Positions 27,716 to 37,135 of a DNA stretch of 64,000 nt are shown here, piece after piece (position 1 is the first letter of the stretch; the number at the start of each line of letters is the position of its first letter). Origin of the DNA: Candidatus Brevefilum sp. (GTDB taxonomy: Bacteria; Chloroflexota; Anaerolineae; Anaerolineales; Anaerolineaceae); contig JAHYJN010000004.1 of the NCBI GenBank assembly GCA_019428905.1, positions 23,996-87,995 on the forward strand. Direction: 5' to 3'. The notes under the pieces are model-generated. The model worked only from the letters and a program-made list of their open reading frames with translations, ran no database searches and was not told the origin of the DNA. The translations under genes and the position numbers were made by a program.

Positions 27716-27743
27716 TTAACATCAGCATCAAAACGGTTATAAT
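27716..27743 (+). promoter_or_regulatory. Sigma-70-type promoter for the HNH gene
   Basis: TTAACA and TATAAT with a 16-base spacer, 14 bases before the ATG at 27758. The leader is therefore very short. Confidence 0.55.
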
Positions 27744-27757
27744 CTTAATGGTGCACC

Positions 27758-28261
27758 ATGAACGAACCCGTGCTTGTCCTAAACACCAACTTCCAACCGA
27801 TCAACATCACCTCAACCTATCGCGCCATTAACCTGGTCCTGGCGGAAAAAGCGACTTTGATCTTAAACGGTAGGGGCGTCATTCGCTCTGTCTCCCAAAC
27901 CTATCCACTCCCGTCGGTAATCCGACTCAATAGGATGATCAAACGCCCCAGACCCATTGTCAAATTAACCCGGAAAGAAATATTTCGCAGAGACCATTTC
28001 ACCTGCCAGTATTGCGGAAAACAAACCAGCGAACTCACCATCGACCATGTTGTCCCACGGCGCTTAGGAGGAGAAACACGTTGGGACAATGTCGTCTCTG
28101 CTTGCCCACGCTGTAACCACCTAAAGGGCGGTATGACCCCCGAACAGTCCGGCATGTATCCTTTAAAAAAGCCAAAACATCCACCAAATTCAGCTATCTA
28201 CCTGTTTGGAAAACACCTCCACCAAAACGAGGACTGGGAAGATTTCTTGCTAGGTTGGTAA
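27758..28261 (+). CDS. HNH endonuclease
   Basis: A 167-residue HNH nuclease of the common small type. The two CxxC zinc knuckles are CQYCGKQ (about 86-92) and CPRCNHLKGG (about 118-127), bracketing the catalytic LTIDHVVPR and the WDNVVSA helix. The N-terminal ~70 residues (VLVLNTNFQPINITS) match the family's usual leader domain. It cuts DNA in vitro in related families; the cellular role is unclear. It is a single gene with its own promoter, convergent with the MBL-fold gene. Confidence 0.9.
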   Translation: MNEPVLVLNTNFQPINITSTYRAINLVLAEKATLILNGRGVIRSVSQTYPLPSVIRLNRMIKRPRPIVKLTRKEIFRRDHFTCQYCGKQTSELTIDHVVPRRLGGETRWDNVVSACPRCNHLKGGMTPEQSGMYPLKKPKHPPNSAIYLFGKHLHQNEDWEDFLLGW

Positions 28262-28294
28262 CTTTTCTGGGGGGGCGTTATAACTGTCTTTCTT

Positions 28295-29041
28295 TTAGAT
28301 CGATAGGTTCATTAAATCTGTCGCAAGCACAACCTCACCTGAAAAAGTGGATTTGGCTTGATTAACCCACTCGTCCACATCAATATCCGTCGGGTAATGG
28401 ATTAATACCAGCTTTCTGACACCTGCGCGCTGGGCAACTTCACCCGCCTGCTTGGGGGATGAATGACCGACACCTTCACCCGTAGACTCGTGAATTAGAA
28501 CATCCACACCTTCAGCTAATCGCTCTATGGCGTCACACGGTTCAGTATCCGATGAATAACACAGGGATCCAACGGGGAACTGCATCCGCAGACCAATGGA
28601 GGGTACCATGTGGCATCCTTTTGAAGCCCAAACTTTAACGTCATCTGTATCTATTAAAAGCATCCTTTCACCATCTGGCAGGCGATAAAAATTTACCGGG
28701 TAAAAACCATCCCAATCCTTCCAATTAAAGATTTCCATCACTTTAACAGTCCGGTCGATAACATCATCCAGCCCAATAACATTCAAAGGCTTATTCCGGC
28801 CCATCAACCAAAGATCCATCAACAATAATGGCACACCTGATACATGATCAGGGTGAAAATGGGTCAGGATCAAGTCTGTGATGGAAAGTGGATCAACCCC
28901 AGCCTGGTCCAGCCTGACAACTGGGTTGCCAGCGCAATCAACCAGGATAACCTGTTCGCCCGCATCGACTAAAAGGTGGGTGCTTGCGTGGTGCTTGTCT
29001 GGAACAGCATTCGCCGTGCCTAAGATTATGATTTGAGCCAT
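28295..29041 (-). CDS. MBL-fold metallo-hydrolase (RNase Z-like)
   Basis: A 248-residue metallo-beta-lactamase-fold enzyme. The metal motif is LTHFHPDHVSG (about 59-69), with further ligands in SSDTEPCD and IHESTGEG and the distal LIHYPTD. The N-terminal LGTANAVPDKHHASTHLLV is typical of the RNase Z/arylsulfatase-like branch. Substrate is unknown. It is the last gene of the minus-strand run, 57 bases after lgt. Confidence 0.87.
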   Translation of the reverse strand: MAQIIILGTANAVPDKHHASTHLLVDAGEQVILVDCAGNPVVRLDQAGVDPLSITDLILTHFHPDHVSGVPLLLMDLWLMGRNKPLNVIGLDDVIDRTVKVMEIFNWKDWDGFYPVNFYRLPDGERMLLIDTDDVKVWASKGCHMVPSIGLRMQFPVGSLCYSSDTEPCDAIERLAEGVDVLIHESTGEGVGHSSPKQAGEVAQRAGVRKLVLIHYPTDIDVDEWVNQAKSTFSGEVVLATDLMNLSI

Positions 29042-29098
29042 TGATAACCTGGTTAGTGATCGGCTGGATTAAAAATTTTGCTGAACACCTGAAGCAGA

Positions 29099-29953
29099 TT
29101 AAAGATCATCATTCGGTTTTGACTGAACATCATCAGTTTCGGGTGTAGATTTGCCAGAAAAAAGCTTCTCTCGATGCCGCCAAACAATCGATCCAGCAGC
29201 GAATAAGGCGATCACCAGCATGAATGTCTGGTTGGCGTTCACGCCGCCCACAAAGCTGTTATCCAACCTGAGAAATTCCAAAAAGAATCTGAAAACCGGG
29301 TATGTGATCAAATACGATAAGAAGACATCCCCCTCTTTCAATTTATCGGAATACTTGCGGTTTAGCCAGAGCAATAAACCCATATTCAACAGGTTAAAGA
29401 TGGATTCATATAAGAACAAGGGATGGTAAGTGGCTTGATCAATGAATTCTGGCAGGCGATGGCGTGGGTCAATCGTGATCGCCCAGGGTAGATTTGAAGG
29501 ACTGCCGTAAACTTCCTGATTGACAAAGTTTCCCCAACGGCCAATAGCTTGGGCGAGGGCTAAACCAGGAACGATAATATCTGCCCACAACATGAAACTA
29601 AAATTCCGCTTGCGAGAGTAGAGATACAAAGCCAAAGCGCCGCCGGCCACAGCGCCTGGAATACCCAAACCTCCACGCCAGATGGCGATCGCATCCAGCG
29701 GATGAGTCAGGTAATACCAGGTGGTGACCCCCTGTTCGACCATTGATGCTGGTGGAGTCAGAATATGCCAAATGCGTGCCCCGATCACACCACCGATCAC
29801 GACCCAAGGTAAAGAGTCCCATACGATATCCGTATCCAAACCACGCCGTTTGGCCTCAATATAACTCAACACAGCAGCTGCAATCACACCTGCCATGATA
29901 ATCATGCCGTAATAATTCAGGGTCAATGGCCCTATTTTAATTCCTTCAGCCAT
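29099..29953 (-). CDS. lgt: Prolipoprotein diacylglyceryl transferase
   Basis: A 284-residue Lgt with seven membrane segments and the signature AQAIGRWGNFVNQEVYG (about 136-152), then HPLFLYES. It transfers diacylglycerol from phosphatidylglycerol to the lipobox cysteine of prolipoproteins. The segment equivalent to the E. coli His103 loop reads WRGGLGIPGAVAGG, a variant also usual in other Gram-positive-type lineages. The gene overlaps the upstream CDP-alcohol transferase by eight bases, so the two are coupled. Confidence 0.95.
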   Translation of the reverse strand: MAEGIKIGPLTLNYYGMIIMAGVIAAAVLSYIEAKRRGLDTDIVWDSLPWVVIGGVIGARIWHILTPPASMVEQGVTTWYYLTHPLDAIAIWRGGLGIPGAVAGGALALYLYSRKRNFSFMLWADIIVPGLALAQAIGRWGNFVNQEVYGSPSNLPWAITIDPRHRLPEFIDQATYHPLFLYESIFNLLNMGLLLWLNRKYSDKLKEGDVFLSYLITYPVFRFFLEFLRLDNSFVGGVNANQTFMLVIALFAAGSIVWRHREKLFSGKSTPETDDVQSKPNDDL

Positions 29954-30596
29954 TTTTCACTTCCTCTCTGATCGGTTTAATTTCTCCGTCCTCTTTGGCT
30001 TGCTTTCGTACATGCCAAAATCGCTGCAATGCTGTAAAGTTGGTTAAGATAGCCAAGATCCACAGCGAAATATGGGGATAGCCCAGGATGATACCAGGGA
30101 TTAAGACAAAATACCTTTCCACACGCGTAAATAAGCCAACCTTAGCTGAATAATTCAATGCCTCAGCCTTAGCTCGAACATAGGATACCAGGATTGAACC
30201 CATCGCCGCAAAAAACACCAACAGTGCATCCCGCCAGGTACCAGTGTCGGAAAAGTACACCAGTAAACCCGCGTACAGGGCAAATTCTGAATAACGGTCA
30301 GAAACCGAATCAACAAAAGAGCCATATCGGCTAGGCTCATTCCGCAGGCGAGCCATGGTCCCATCCAACGCATCCAATGGGGCTGTGATCAGCGCGACGA
30401 TACCTCCCCACAACAGCTGACCTGTGGCAATTAACACTCCAGCAGCAATGTTACCCAGCAATCCCGCCGTGGTAACCATGTTCGGGCGAATCCCTATCCT
30501 ATTTAAAAACGCCCCAATTGTATCAAACACACCCTTTAAAATCCGGCGTAAAAAATCGGTGAAGGTCTTTGTCTCTTGATCTCTGGTGTGACTCAT
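29946..30596 (-). CDS. CDP-alcohol phosphatidyltransferase
   Basis: A 216-residue membrane enzyme. The defining motif DG-x2-AR-x8-G-x3-D-x3-D is complete in DALDGTMARLRNEPSRYG followed by SFVDSVSDRY. About five to six helices follow. It makes a phospholipid from CDP-diacylglycerol; the GLFTRVERY segment hints at the phosphatidylinositol-phosphate-synthase-like branch, but phosphatidylglycerophosphate synthase is possible. It overlaps lgt by eight bases, and Lgt uses phosphatidylglycerol, so the coupling makes metabolic sense. Confidence 0.88.
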   Translation of the reverse strand: MSHTRDQETKTFTDFLRRILKGVFDTIGAFLNRIGIRPNMVTTAGLLGNIAAGVLIATGQLLWGGIVALITAPLDALDGTMARLRNEPSRYGSFVDSVSDRYSEFALYAGLLVYFSDTGTWRDALLVFFAAMGSILVSYVRAKAEALNYSAKVGLFTRVERYFVLIPGIILGYPHISLWILAILTNFTALQRFWHVRKQAKEDGEIKPIREEVKNG

Positions 30597-30632
30597 GGCG
30601 ATAAGTTTATCACATTGTGGTCAAACAATGCG

Positions 30633-32888
30633 TTAATCAAAATCTTGATTTCTATCAAGATCGATTAAAATCTCCCGCTCCCTTCCACCCCCTTGTGATG
30701 GTCCAAGGATGCCCATCTCTACCAACTGATCGACCAAGCGCGCAGCCCTTGGGTAACCTACACGCAATTGCCGCTGGAAAAAAGAAGCGCTGGCATGACC
30801 CTCTGCCTTGATAAGCTTGATGGCTTCCTCTACAAGTAGATCGTCCTCATTGTTTGCATCCTCCTCACCCACCTTATCCTCCCAAGGGGGTGATTCTGCA
30901 TCATCATAACGATCTAATGCCTGCACCTGCTTACCATCAGCCTTCTTCTGCCACCAGCGGATCACCCGGTTGAGTTCTTTATCCGTCACGATCACACCCT
31001 GGGCACGCAATGGCAGCCCTATCTCTGGGTGCATGAAGAGCATATCGCCCTTGCCAAGCAATGTTTCAGCACCGCCGGTATCAAGAATTACCCGCGAATC
31101 CACCGAGGATGCCACAGCAAACGAGATCCTTGTTGGGAAATTGGCTTTAATCAAACCGGTGACGACATCGGTGCTGGGTCTTTGGGTCGCCAAGATCAAA
31201 TGGATGCCAACCGCACGAGACTTTTGGGCCAACCGAATAATCGCATGTTCAGTTTCATCCGGAGCTGAAATCATCAAGTCAGCCAGTTCATCGATCAATA
31301 TTACGATTTTTGGCAATTTGGGCTTATTTTGGTGTTCTAATTTTTTGTTGTAGGCATCGATGTTCCGAGAGCGGGCTTTTTCAAGCAGTTTGTAGCGAAA
31401 ATCCATTTCGGTGGTAGCCCAGCGTAAGACGCCCAAAATGCGCTCGATTTCGGTTTCAACGGTTCCCATCAGGTGCGGTAAACCGTTGAAACGCATCAAT
31501 TCAACTCGCTTGGGGTCAATCATCGCTACCTTCACATCCTCCGGGGTGTTATTCATGACCAAACACATGGTAATTGCGGTAATGCACACACTCTTACCCG
31601 ATCCAGTTGTGCCAGCAATCAATAAGTGGGGCATGGTTGCCAAATCGGATACGACCGGACGCCCGGAGACATCCCGCCCGAGGGTTAGTGCCAGGGGAGA
31701 ATTCACTCGCAAAAACGCCTCAGATTCAATCAAAGGGCGTAATTGAACATCTGTGCTGTTAGGATTCGGAATTTCGATTCCAACATATGATTTGCCCGGC
31801 ACAGGCGCCTCGATCCGGAGACGTTCAGCCGACAACGCCAAAGCCAGATCTCGCTGCAGAGATGAGATCTGCGACACACGGATCTTTTGACGGTCGTCAT
31901 CAGATTTGTCAATATAGCCCGGTTCAACGGCAAACTGTGTCACCGTTGGCCCTGACCGAAAGCCAACCACTTTGGCTGGAATGCCAAATTCATCCAACGT
32001 TTTCTCAATCAGACCGGCCGTCAGATTAATTGCACGTTTATCAGGTTTGAATGATTCGCCCTTAAGCAACAGGTCCAACGGGGGCAAGTCGTTTGACCTT
32101 TCCACCGCTCGATCAGGGGTTTCATCAGCAATATCCGGTGTATTAAATGATTTACGATATTCAGGTGGAAGCCAATTGGATTTCTTGGGTGGCACTTCTG
32201 GTTTTTGATGATCCTCAATAGGGGCACTTACCACACCGGTGACCGGTTTTGGGGAGACAGCTTCCCCGGCTCGATCAACCTCAATTGGCATCTGGCTAAC
32301 TCGCAATTGGACGAGCTTTTCAAGCCATGGTACAATCCGAAATGCCGCAACCAGGGAGATTATCAACAAAATAAATAAGGTGATAAAACCAGCTGTTGGG
32401 CCAACGGTGATACGAAAGATTTCGGCGATTCCCCAACCCACGATACCCCCTGCGTCCTGACCTGCCTCAACCCTAGCAACTGAGCCCCCATTGATAATCG
32501 ACAGCAAACCTAACAAGATGAAACCAGATATTTCAATAGCCAAAATCCGTCCAAGGTTGATGTTTTCCACAGGCTGTTTGCGCCAGCGGAGAAATTGTAA
32601 GCTGACCACAATCATGGTAATTACGACTAAGAATCGACCAAACCCAAACCAGCGAGTTAAGAATGCCACCAAAGGGGTGATTAATGCTCCTAAAGTGACC
32701 CCTAAAATGCCCAGCAGCATGATCAACGCCCCGGTAAAGAGTAAGATCCCCGATAAATCCCAACCATAGCTAATAAACCGCTTGAGCGGTTGTTCGGTAC
32801 GCGGCTCTCGTATTTCATGATCCTTAAACAAGCGCTCTTGTTGGGCTTTACTTGACGTTTGTTTGGCTTTTAGGTTTCGTCTTGCCAT
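30633..32888 (-). CDS. ftsK: DNA translocase FtsK/SpoIIIE
   Basis: A 751-residue FtsK: four N-terminal membrane helices (about 40-190), a short linker, then the RecA-like motor with Walker A AGTTGSGKSVCI, Walker B IVILIDELADLM and a C-terminal winged-helix gamma domain (FFQRQLRVGYPRAARLVDQL). It pumps chromosomal DNA through the closing septum and activates dimer resolution. The start ATG 32888 is four bases after the S1-protein stop; a TTG at 32900 is possible and would overlap that stop. It lies in the long minus-strand operon. Confidence 0.95.
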   Translation of the reverse strand: MARRNLKAKQTSSKAQQERLFKDHEIREPRTEQPLKRFISYGWDLSGILLFTGALIMLLGILGVTLGALITPLVAFLTRWFGFGRFLVVITMIVVSLQFLRWRKQPVENINLGRILAIEISGFILLGLLSIINGGSVARVEAGQDAGGIVGWGIAEIFRITVGPTAGFITLFILLIISLVAAFRIVPWLEKLVQLRVSQMPIEVDRAGEAVSPKPVTGVVSAPIEDHQKPEVPPKKSNWLPPEYRKSFNTPDIADETPDRAVERSNDLPPLDLLLKGESFKPDKRAINLTAGLIEKTLDEFGIPAKVVGFRSGPTVTQFAVEPGYIDKSDDDRQKIRVSQISSLQRDLALALSAERLRIEAPVPGKSYVGIEIPNPNSTDVQLRPLIESEAFLRVNSPLALTLGRDVSGRPVVSDLATMPHLLIAGTTGSGKSVCITAITMCLVMNNTPEDVKVAMIDPKRVELMRFNGLPHLMGTVETEIERILGVLRWATTEMDFRYKLLEKARSRNIDAYNKKLEHQNKPKLPKIVILIDELADLMISAPDETEHAIIRLAQKSRAVGIHLILATQRPSTDVVTGLIKANFPTRISFAVASSVDSRVILDTGGAETLLGKGDMLFMHPEIGLPLRAQGVIVTDKELNRVIRWWQKKADGKQVQALDRYDDAESPPWEDKVGEEDANNEDDLLVEEAIKLIKAEGHASASFFQRQLRVGYPRAARLVDQLVEMGILGPSQGGGREREILIDLDRNQDFD

Positions 32889-32892
32889 GAGT

Positions 32893-33915
32893 TCACTCAA
32901 AACTTTCTAATTTTAAGCTCAATCGACGTTTTTGTGAATCAATACTGATTACACCGACTTTCACCGGTTGACCTTCATAAAGAAAATCATCAATGTGGGT
33001 ACAACCTTTGGGGAAATTCATCATCGAGATGTGAATCAAACCCTCAACGCCTTCATCCAACCGGGCAAATGCGCCATATTTAACGATACAAGAAATGACC
33101 GCATCGATCACATTGCCTGGAGCAAGGGATTTCGACAATCTTTCCCAAGGGTTCTTCTTGAGCTGTTTTAAGGACAAAGCGATCCGACTCTTGTCTTGCA
33201 TAACTTGGATGACCATGGTCTCAACTTCCTCCCCTACTTTGAGGATTTGAGACGGGTGCTCGACGCGTCCCCAGGATAATTCAGATACATGGATCAATCC
33301 TTCTAATCCACCAAGGTCTACAAAAACACCGAAAGCAGTGACATTGGTCACAAAACCGCTCACAACATCATCTTCAGCAAGTCTGTGTAATAACGCCTTA
33401 CGCTGACCTGGACCGGCCAACGCAGCCCTCTCAGAAAACACAACCCGTTCATTTTCTGGTTCGCATTCAATCACTTTCAAAGCAATTTCTCGGCCCAAAT
33501 AACTGGTTAGCAGTTGTTCACGGTCCGTATCTGGTGCACCCATCGGTAAGTCAATCAGGTGTGAAACTGGCACAAAACCGCTCACGTTACCATCCTCAAC
33601 CAGGATTCCGCCCCGGTTATAACTGACGACTCTTAGAACTATCACCTCATCCTGGTGATACAGATCCATCACCTTTTCCCAGTTGAGAGGGGGTGGGTTG
33701 TATTCCGACTCACCAGTGTGAATAACGTTTGGGATGGAGGGCTCATCGTTTTCAGATGCATCATCGATAAGCGGTTCATCGATCAAAAGTGATGCCCACC
33801 AGTTCTCATCGGGTTCATCCGGTGTTTGCGGAATTTCTCCATTTTGTAAATTTTCTTCTTGATGATCAATCACTTGATCTTCTCGTTTCTTATCCACCCC
33901 AAAAAGAGCCGTCAT
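32893..33915 (-). CDS. S1 RNA-binding domain protein (RpsA-like, three S1 repeats)
   Basis: A 340-residue protein. An acidic N-terminal ~80 residues is followed by three S1 domains at about 84-160, 180-250 and 265-338 (VSGFVTNVTAFGVFVDLGGLEGLIHVSE is the best conserved). The layout is that of short ribosomal protein S1 homologues of Gram-positive bacteria, so it probably binds mRNA or the 30S subunit. Its start overlaps the upstream sensor gene's stop by four bases. Confidence 0.87.
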   Translation of the reverse strand: MTALFGVDKKREDQVIDHQEENLQNGEIPQTPDEPDENWWASLLIDEPLIDDASENDEPSIPNVIHTGESEYNPPPLNWEKVMDLYHQDEVIVLRVVSYNRGGILVEDGNVSGFVPVSHLIDLPMGAPDTDREQLLTSYLGREIALKVIECEPENERVVFSERAALAGPGQRKALLHRLAEDDVVSGFVTNVTAFGVFVDLGGLEGLIHVSELSWGRVEHPSQILKVGEEVETMVIQVMQDKSRIALSLKQLKKNPWERLSKSLAPGNVIDAVISCIVKYGAFARLDEGVEGLIHISMMNFPKGCTHIDDFLYEGQPVKVGVISIDSQKRRLSLKLESFE

Positions 33916-35828
33916 GATTGCTCCTCCTCCCGCGCCGCTAACTCCATACTCACAATTGTTTTCGATACAGCCTCTAAAGCCACTTTTTGTTTGCGGTAAA
34001 GGTCTGCTTCAGACATCGCCAATCGGCTTGCCACCTCTCGAACTCTTCGCCCCTCCAGGAACTTCAATTCTAGGATATTATACAATATCCATTCGGCTGT
34101 AAACCGCCGTTCGCCTTCAGGTTTGATGTGCTCAATCGCGGATTTCAAAATTCCCCGCAGTGCATTTGTTGGACTGCCATCGTAATCACTGATCGCTGAT
34201 TGTACAACCCGCAACCCCAATAATGGGCTTTCGGTTAACTTTGGACCGCCCCAATAATGTGAAAGAGCGTCCTTAACCCAATCGACAAAGTCTTCCTCGG
34301 GCAGGTTGGCTTCATCCAATAAAACACTGGTCTTGTTATAGCTGGATGCTGCGCGCAACTGCTGGATCAATGCAACTTGCGGTTGGAGACTTTCGATAGC
34401 CAAGAATGTCTGTTGTTGCAATTTCCAATCTCTGAGTGCAATGCTGACACGGTATGTTAACAAATTCACTGATTGAAGGTGTTCGGGGTCCATCTCCCGG
34501 GTCTCTTGCCAGGGAAAACCGCACAGACCCAACAGGATTATTCCATTTTGAGGATCATTGAACACCAAGGGGATCAACATATGACCGCTCCAGCGAAGAA
34601 ATTTTCCCTGGGTATCACTGCCATTTTCCAGCGTCAGTGCCAATACTTCATCCGATGATTCAATTTCCTTAAATGCTGAATCATCCCCGGTTGTCGTCAA
34701 CATTTCTAAGCCGCTGCCATCCATCGTGGCGATGAAAGCACCTTTGACCTGCAGTAGATCACAGATGGTCGCAGTCACAATTTCCAAAAATTGATGCAGA
34801 TCGGACCGGGTCAACAAATGATCTTCTAAAGATTGAATGCGCAAAATTTCTTTACGGTCGCTGCCAAAAAACAAAAGCTGTTCCCAAACTGGTGCCAGCA
34901 GCGTGATCAAGTATTCCATAAACAGGATCAAGCCAACCATGATGATGGGCACAAACGGATTATAAGGATCATCCCACAACAAACCCAACCGCCTGACAAT
35001 GGTTGTTACAGCTAAAACAACTGAGGCGGTGAAAGGTCCTCGTAAAAACCATTTAAATAGCCGGCTTTTAACCAGGCGGTCAGGCCAGGTCACGCCAAAA
35101 AACGCCACCGAATAAGCCATAATGACCAGAAAACCACCCACCAGCACATCACTCAAGCTGACAACTGCCCAAAACAGGATTGGCACTTGCTCAACCAGAC
35201 CAGACCCAAAGATTAAGTATGGGAAAATCCCCACCGCAGCAATGGTCGCCCCAGTTAACAGGTAGATCATCCTGCGCCGGCTGGTTTTGGTCACTGTACG
35301 TTGAAAGGCGCGGTATAGAATCGTCCCGGTTACAATCATCACGCCAATATAGTAAACCCCGAAAAAGTTGGTCAAAGTTGTTCTTGCCAAATATGGTGCG
35401 GGCAAGCTGGACTCAACATATGGGCCAACAAAAATATTGAAAGGGATCAGCAAAACCAACAACAACGATAACAAATAAACCAGACGCACAACCCAAAAAC
35501 GTCTTCCACGGCTGGGTCTGCCTGTGAGGGTTAATAAAGAATCGGCAAAATGCAGATAGGTGGCTGGCAGAAATACGATACCGGCCCACTTAAGTCTCAG
35601 GCTGTTTTCAATGATAATTGGCAGTTCACTGACACTGGCAATCGTTTCTGCAGTGTAAACCACCACTACACAGGCCAAGATCATGATAAAGGCTCTGACA
35701 ACACTTTCATGGAGGTTATACACCATTGCAAATAGCAGCAAAGATATAGCAGTGATCGCCACACCAGCAGACAAAATTTGGCTGATGGTTTGTAATATGC
35801 TCGCCCAAGTAATCCCAAATATCATCAA
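33912..35828 (-). CDS. 7TM-GAF membrane sensor with C-terminal helix-turn-helix
   Basis: A 638-residue protein. Residues about 10-320 contain seven to nine membrane helices of the histidine-kinase N-terminal 7TM type (IENSLRLKWAGIVFLPATYLHFA). A GAF-like domain follows (about 345-480). The C-terminal ~70 residues (ILELKFLEGRRVREVASRLAMSEADLYRKQ) look like a helix-turn-helix resembling a sigma-region-4 or bacterial-enhancer-type HTH. No HisKA, HATPase, GGDEF or phosphatase motif is present. It could be a one-component membrane-bound transcription factor. It overlaps the S1 gene by four bases and follows the GNAT gene after 13 bases. Confidence 0.75.
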   Translation of the reverse strand: MMIFGITWASILQTISQILSAGVAITAISLLLFAMVYNLHESVVRAFIMILACVVVVYTAETIASVSELPIIIENSLRLKWAGIVFLPATYLHFADSLLTLTGRPSRGRRFWVVRLVYLLSLLLVLLIPFNIFVGPYVESSLPAPYLARTTLTNFFGVYYIGVMIVTGTILYRAFQRTVTKTSRRRMIYLLTGATIAAVGIFPYLIFGSGLVEQVPILFWAVVSLSDVLVGGFLVIMAYSVAFFGVTWPDRLVKSRLFKWFLRGPFTASVVLAVTTIVRRLGLLWDDPYNPFVPIIMVGLILFMEYLITLLAPVWEQLLFFGSDRKEILRIQSLEDHLLTRSDLHQFLEIVTATICDLLQVKGAFIATMDGSGLEMLTTTGDDSAFKEIESSDEVLALTLENGSDTQGKFLRWSGHMLIPLVFNDPQNGIILLGLCGFPWQETREMDPEHLQSVNLLTYRVSIALRDWKLQQQTFLAIESLQPQVALIQQLRAASSYNKTSVLLDEANLPEEDFVDWVKDALSHYWGGPKLTESPLLGLRVVQSAISDYDGSPTNALRGILKSAIEHIKPEGERRFTAEWILYNILELKFLEGRRVREVASRLAMSEADLYRKQKVALEAVSKTIVSMELAAREEEQS

Positions 35829-35841
35829 ACGGATCCCAAAA

Positions 35842-36393
35842 TTAATGCATCAACCTACTGAAGAAAATTGCCAGTTCTTTGTTCGAGAAATAATGATCTC
35901 TGTAGCCGCAGAATTTGAATCCTAATTTTCCAGCCATGGTGATCGCAGGATCATTTTTCGATTGCATCTCCATGATCAGTGCACCATACTTACGGTGAGA
36001 GCTCAATTCCATCACTGCCAGCAACAAGCCGCTGGCAATACCTTGCCGGCGCACAGCTGCAGATACCACCAGATCTGTCACCCGGGCAATCCGGTCATCT
36101 TTTTCTGTTTGGACTTTCACATAACCCACGAGGTTGTCATCCAAAACCGCCACTAGAAACGCCTCAACTTGTGCTGTATCTCGAAAGATCTCATCTCTTC
36201 CGCGCGGATATGGTACAAAAACACGGCGTGGTAGTCGGGTACGGCGAAACTCCGATTTAGCAGCTTCGGAACTGAGATCCAAGCTCATTTGCCAGACATA
36301 ATCACTATAATAGCCATGCTCAAAGGCTGATAATGATTCAAGATCCGCTGGAACCACTGGACGAACATCAATTTCAGGCATCGATTTCCTCAT
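35842..36393 (-). CDS. GNAT-family N-acetyltransferase
   Basis: A 183-residue single GNAT domain with acetyl-CoA-binding segment VVSAAVRRQGIASGLLLAVM (about 118-137) and the end motif NDPAITMAGKLGFKFCG. It resembles RimI-like protein acetyltransferases. The substrate is unknown. The ATG at 36393 overlaps the preceding stop (ATGA); an ATG four codons later also has a good AGGAAA upstream. Confidence 0.85.
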   Translation of the reverse strand: MRKSMPEIDVRPVVPADLESLSAFEHGYYSDYVWQMSLDLSSEAAKSEFRRTRLPRRVFVPYPRGRDEIFRDTAQVEAFLVAVLDDNLVGYVKVQTEKDDRIARVTDLVVSAAVRRQGIASGLLLAVMELSSHRKYGALIMEMQSKNDPAITMAGKLGFKFCGYRDHYFSNKELAIFFSRLMH

Positions 36394-37088
36394 TCCTCCA
36401 CAACAACTTCAACCGTCACAATACAGGGTGTCAACGCTTCGCCAACATTATCTAATGGCACCAATTGCAATAAGTAGGTCCCTGGCGTCAAGGCACTGGT
36501 ATACCAAAATCCAATACTTTCATCCAGTTTCAATTGATTGCCTGCAGCGATGGTGACCCAATTGATATTTCCAGTTGGTGAATATTCATATTTATACGAG
36601 CCAAAATTATCCACATTCACCGATCCGATAACCTCAACTGTCCCACTGATGGTATCCCCATTAGCCGGGTAAGTGATCTCGAGAACATCCTCAATGCACT
36701 CAAAAACCAGATCCGATTGGTCTACACTGTCTTCACCAGCAGGCAAGGCAACCTGGACCTCATCAGGCAGCAAGGTAGCTGTTGGTTCTGCGAGGGGGTT
36801 GATGACGGAAGAAATTTCTGATACTTGCGCAGGCATTCGCGGCTCAATGATTGTGACCAATAAAAATTCGCCTAAAACCAGTAATAATAATAAGATTAAT
36901 CCTGTCGAAGCCGAGATCAAAGTCCTTTGGGCCATCTTACGCTCAAGCCCAAACGCTGAACGCTGCCACTCCCGTAAACCAATCAAAAATTTACGTAAGT
37001 AGAGCAAAATGCCCAAGCCTAATACGATATAGATCCCGGTTCGAAACGTGATCAAACCACGGAGAATACTTTGCAGTAGGGCATCCAT
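36390..37088 (-). CDS. Membrane protein with extracellular Ig-like domain
   Basis: A 232-residue protein with two membrane helices (about 15-34 and 58-80), then an extracellular part. Residues about 130-232 (ITYPANGDTISGTVEVIGSVNV ... GTYLLQLVPLDNVGEALTPC) look like a beta-sandwich/Ig-like domain with two cysteines that could pair. The function is unknown. It lies between the purine nucleoside phosphorylase and GNAT genes and overlaps the latter by four bases. Confidence 0.75.
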   Translation of the reverse strand: MDALLQSILRGLITFRTGIYIVLGLGILLYLRKFLIGLREWQRSAFGLERKMAQRTLISASTGLILLLLLVLGEFLLVTIIEPRMPAQVSEISSVINPLAEPTATLLPDEVQVALPAGEDSVDQSDLVFECIEDVLEITYPANGDTISGTVEVIGSVNVDNFGSYKYEYSPTGNINWVTIAAGNQLKLDESIGFWYTSALTPGTYLLQLVPLDNVGEALTPCIVTVEVVVEE

Positions 37089-37135
37089 ACTAAGTGTCGC
37101 TGCTGTTGACTGTTAATGCAAAGTTCAACACTGGC

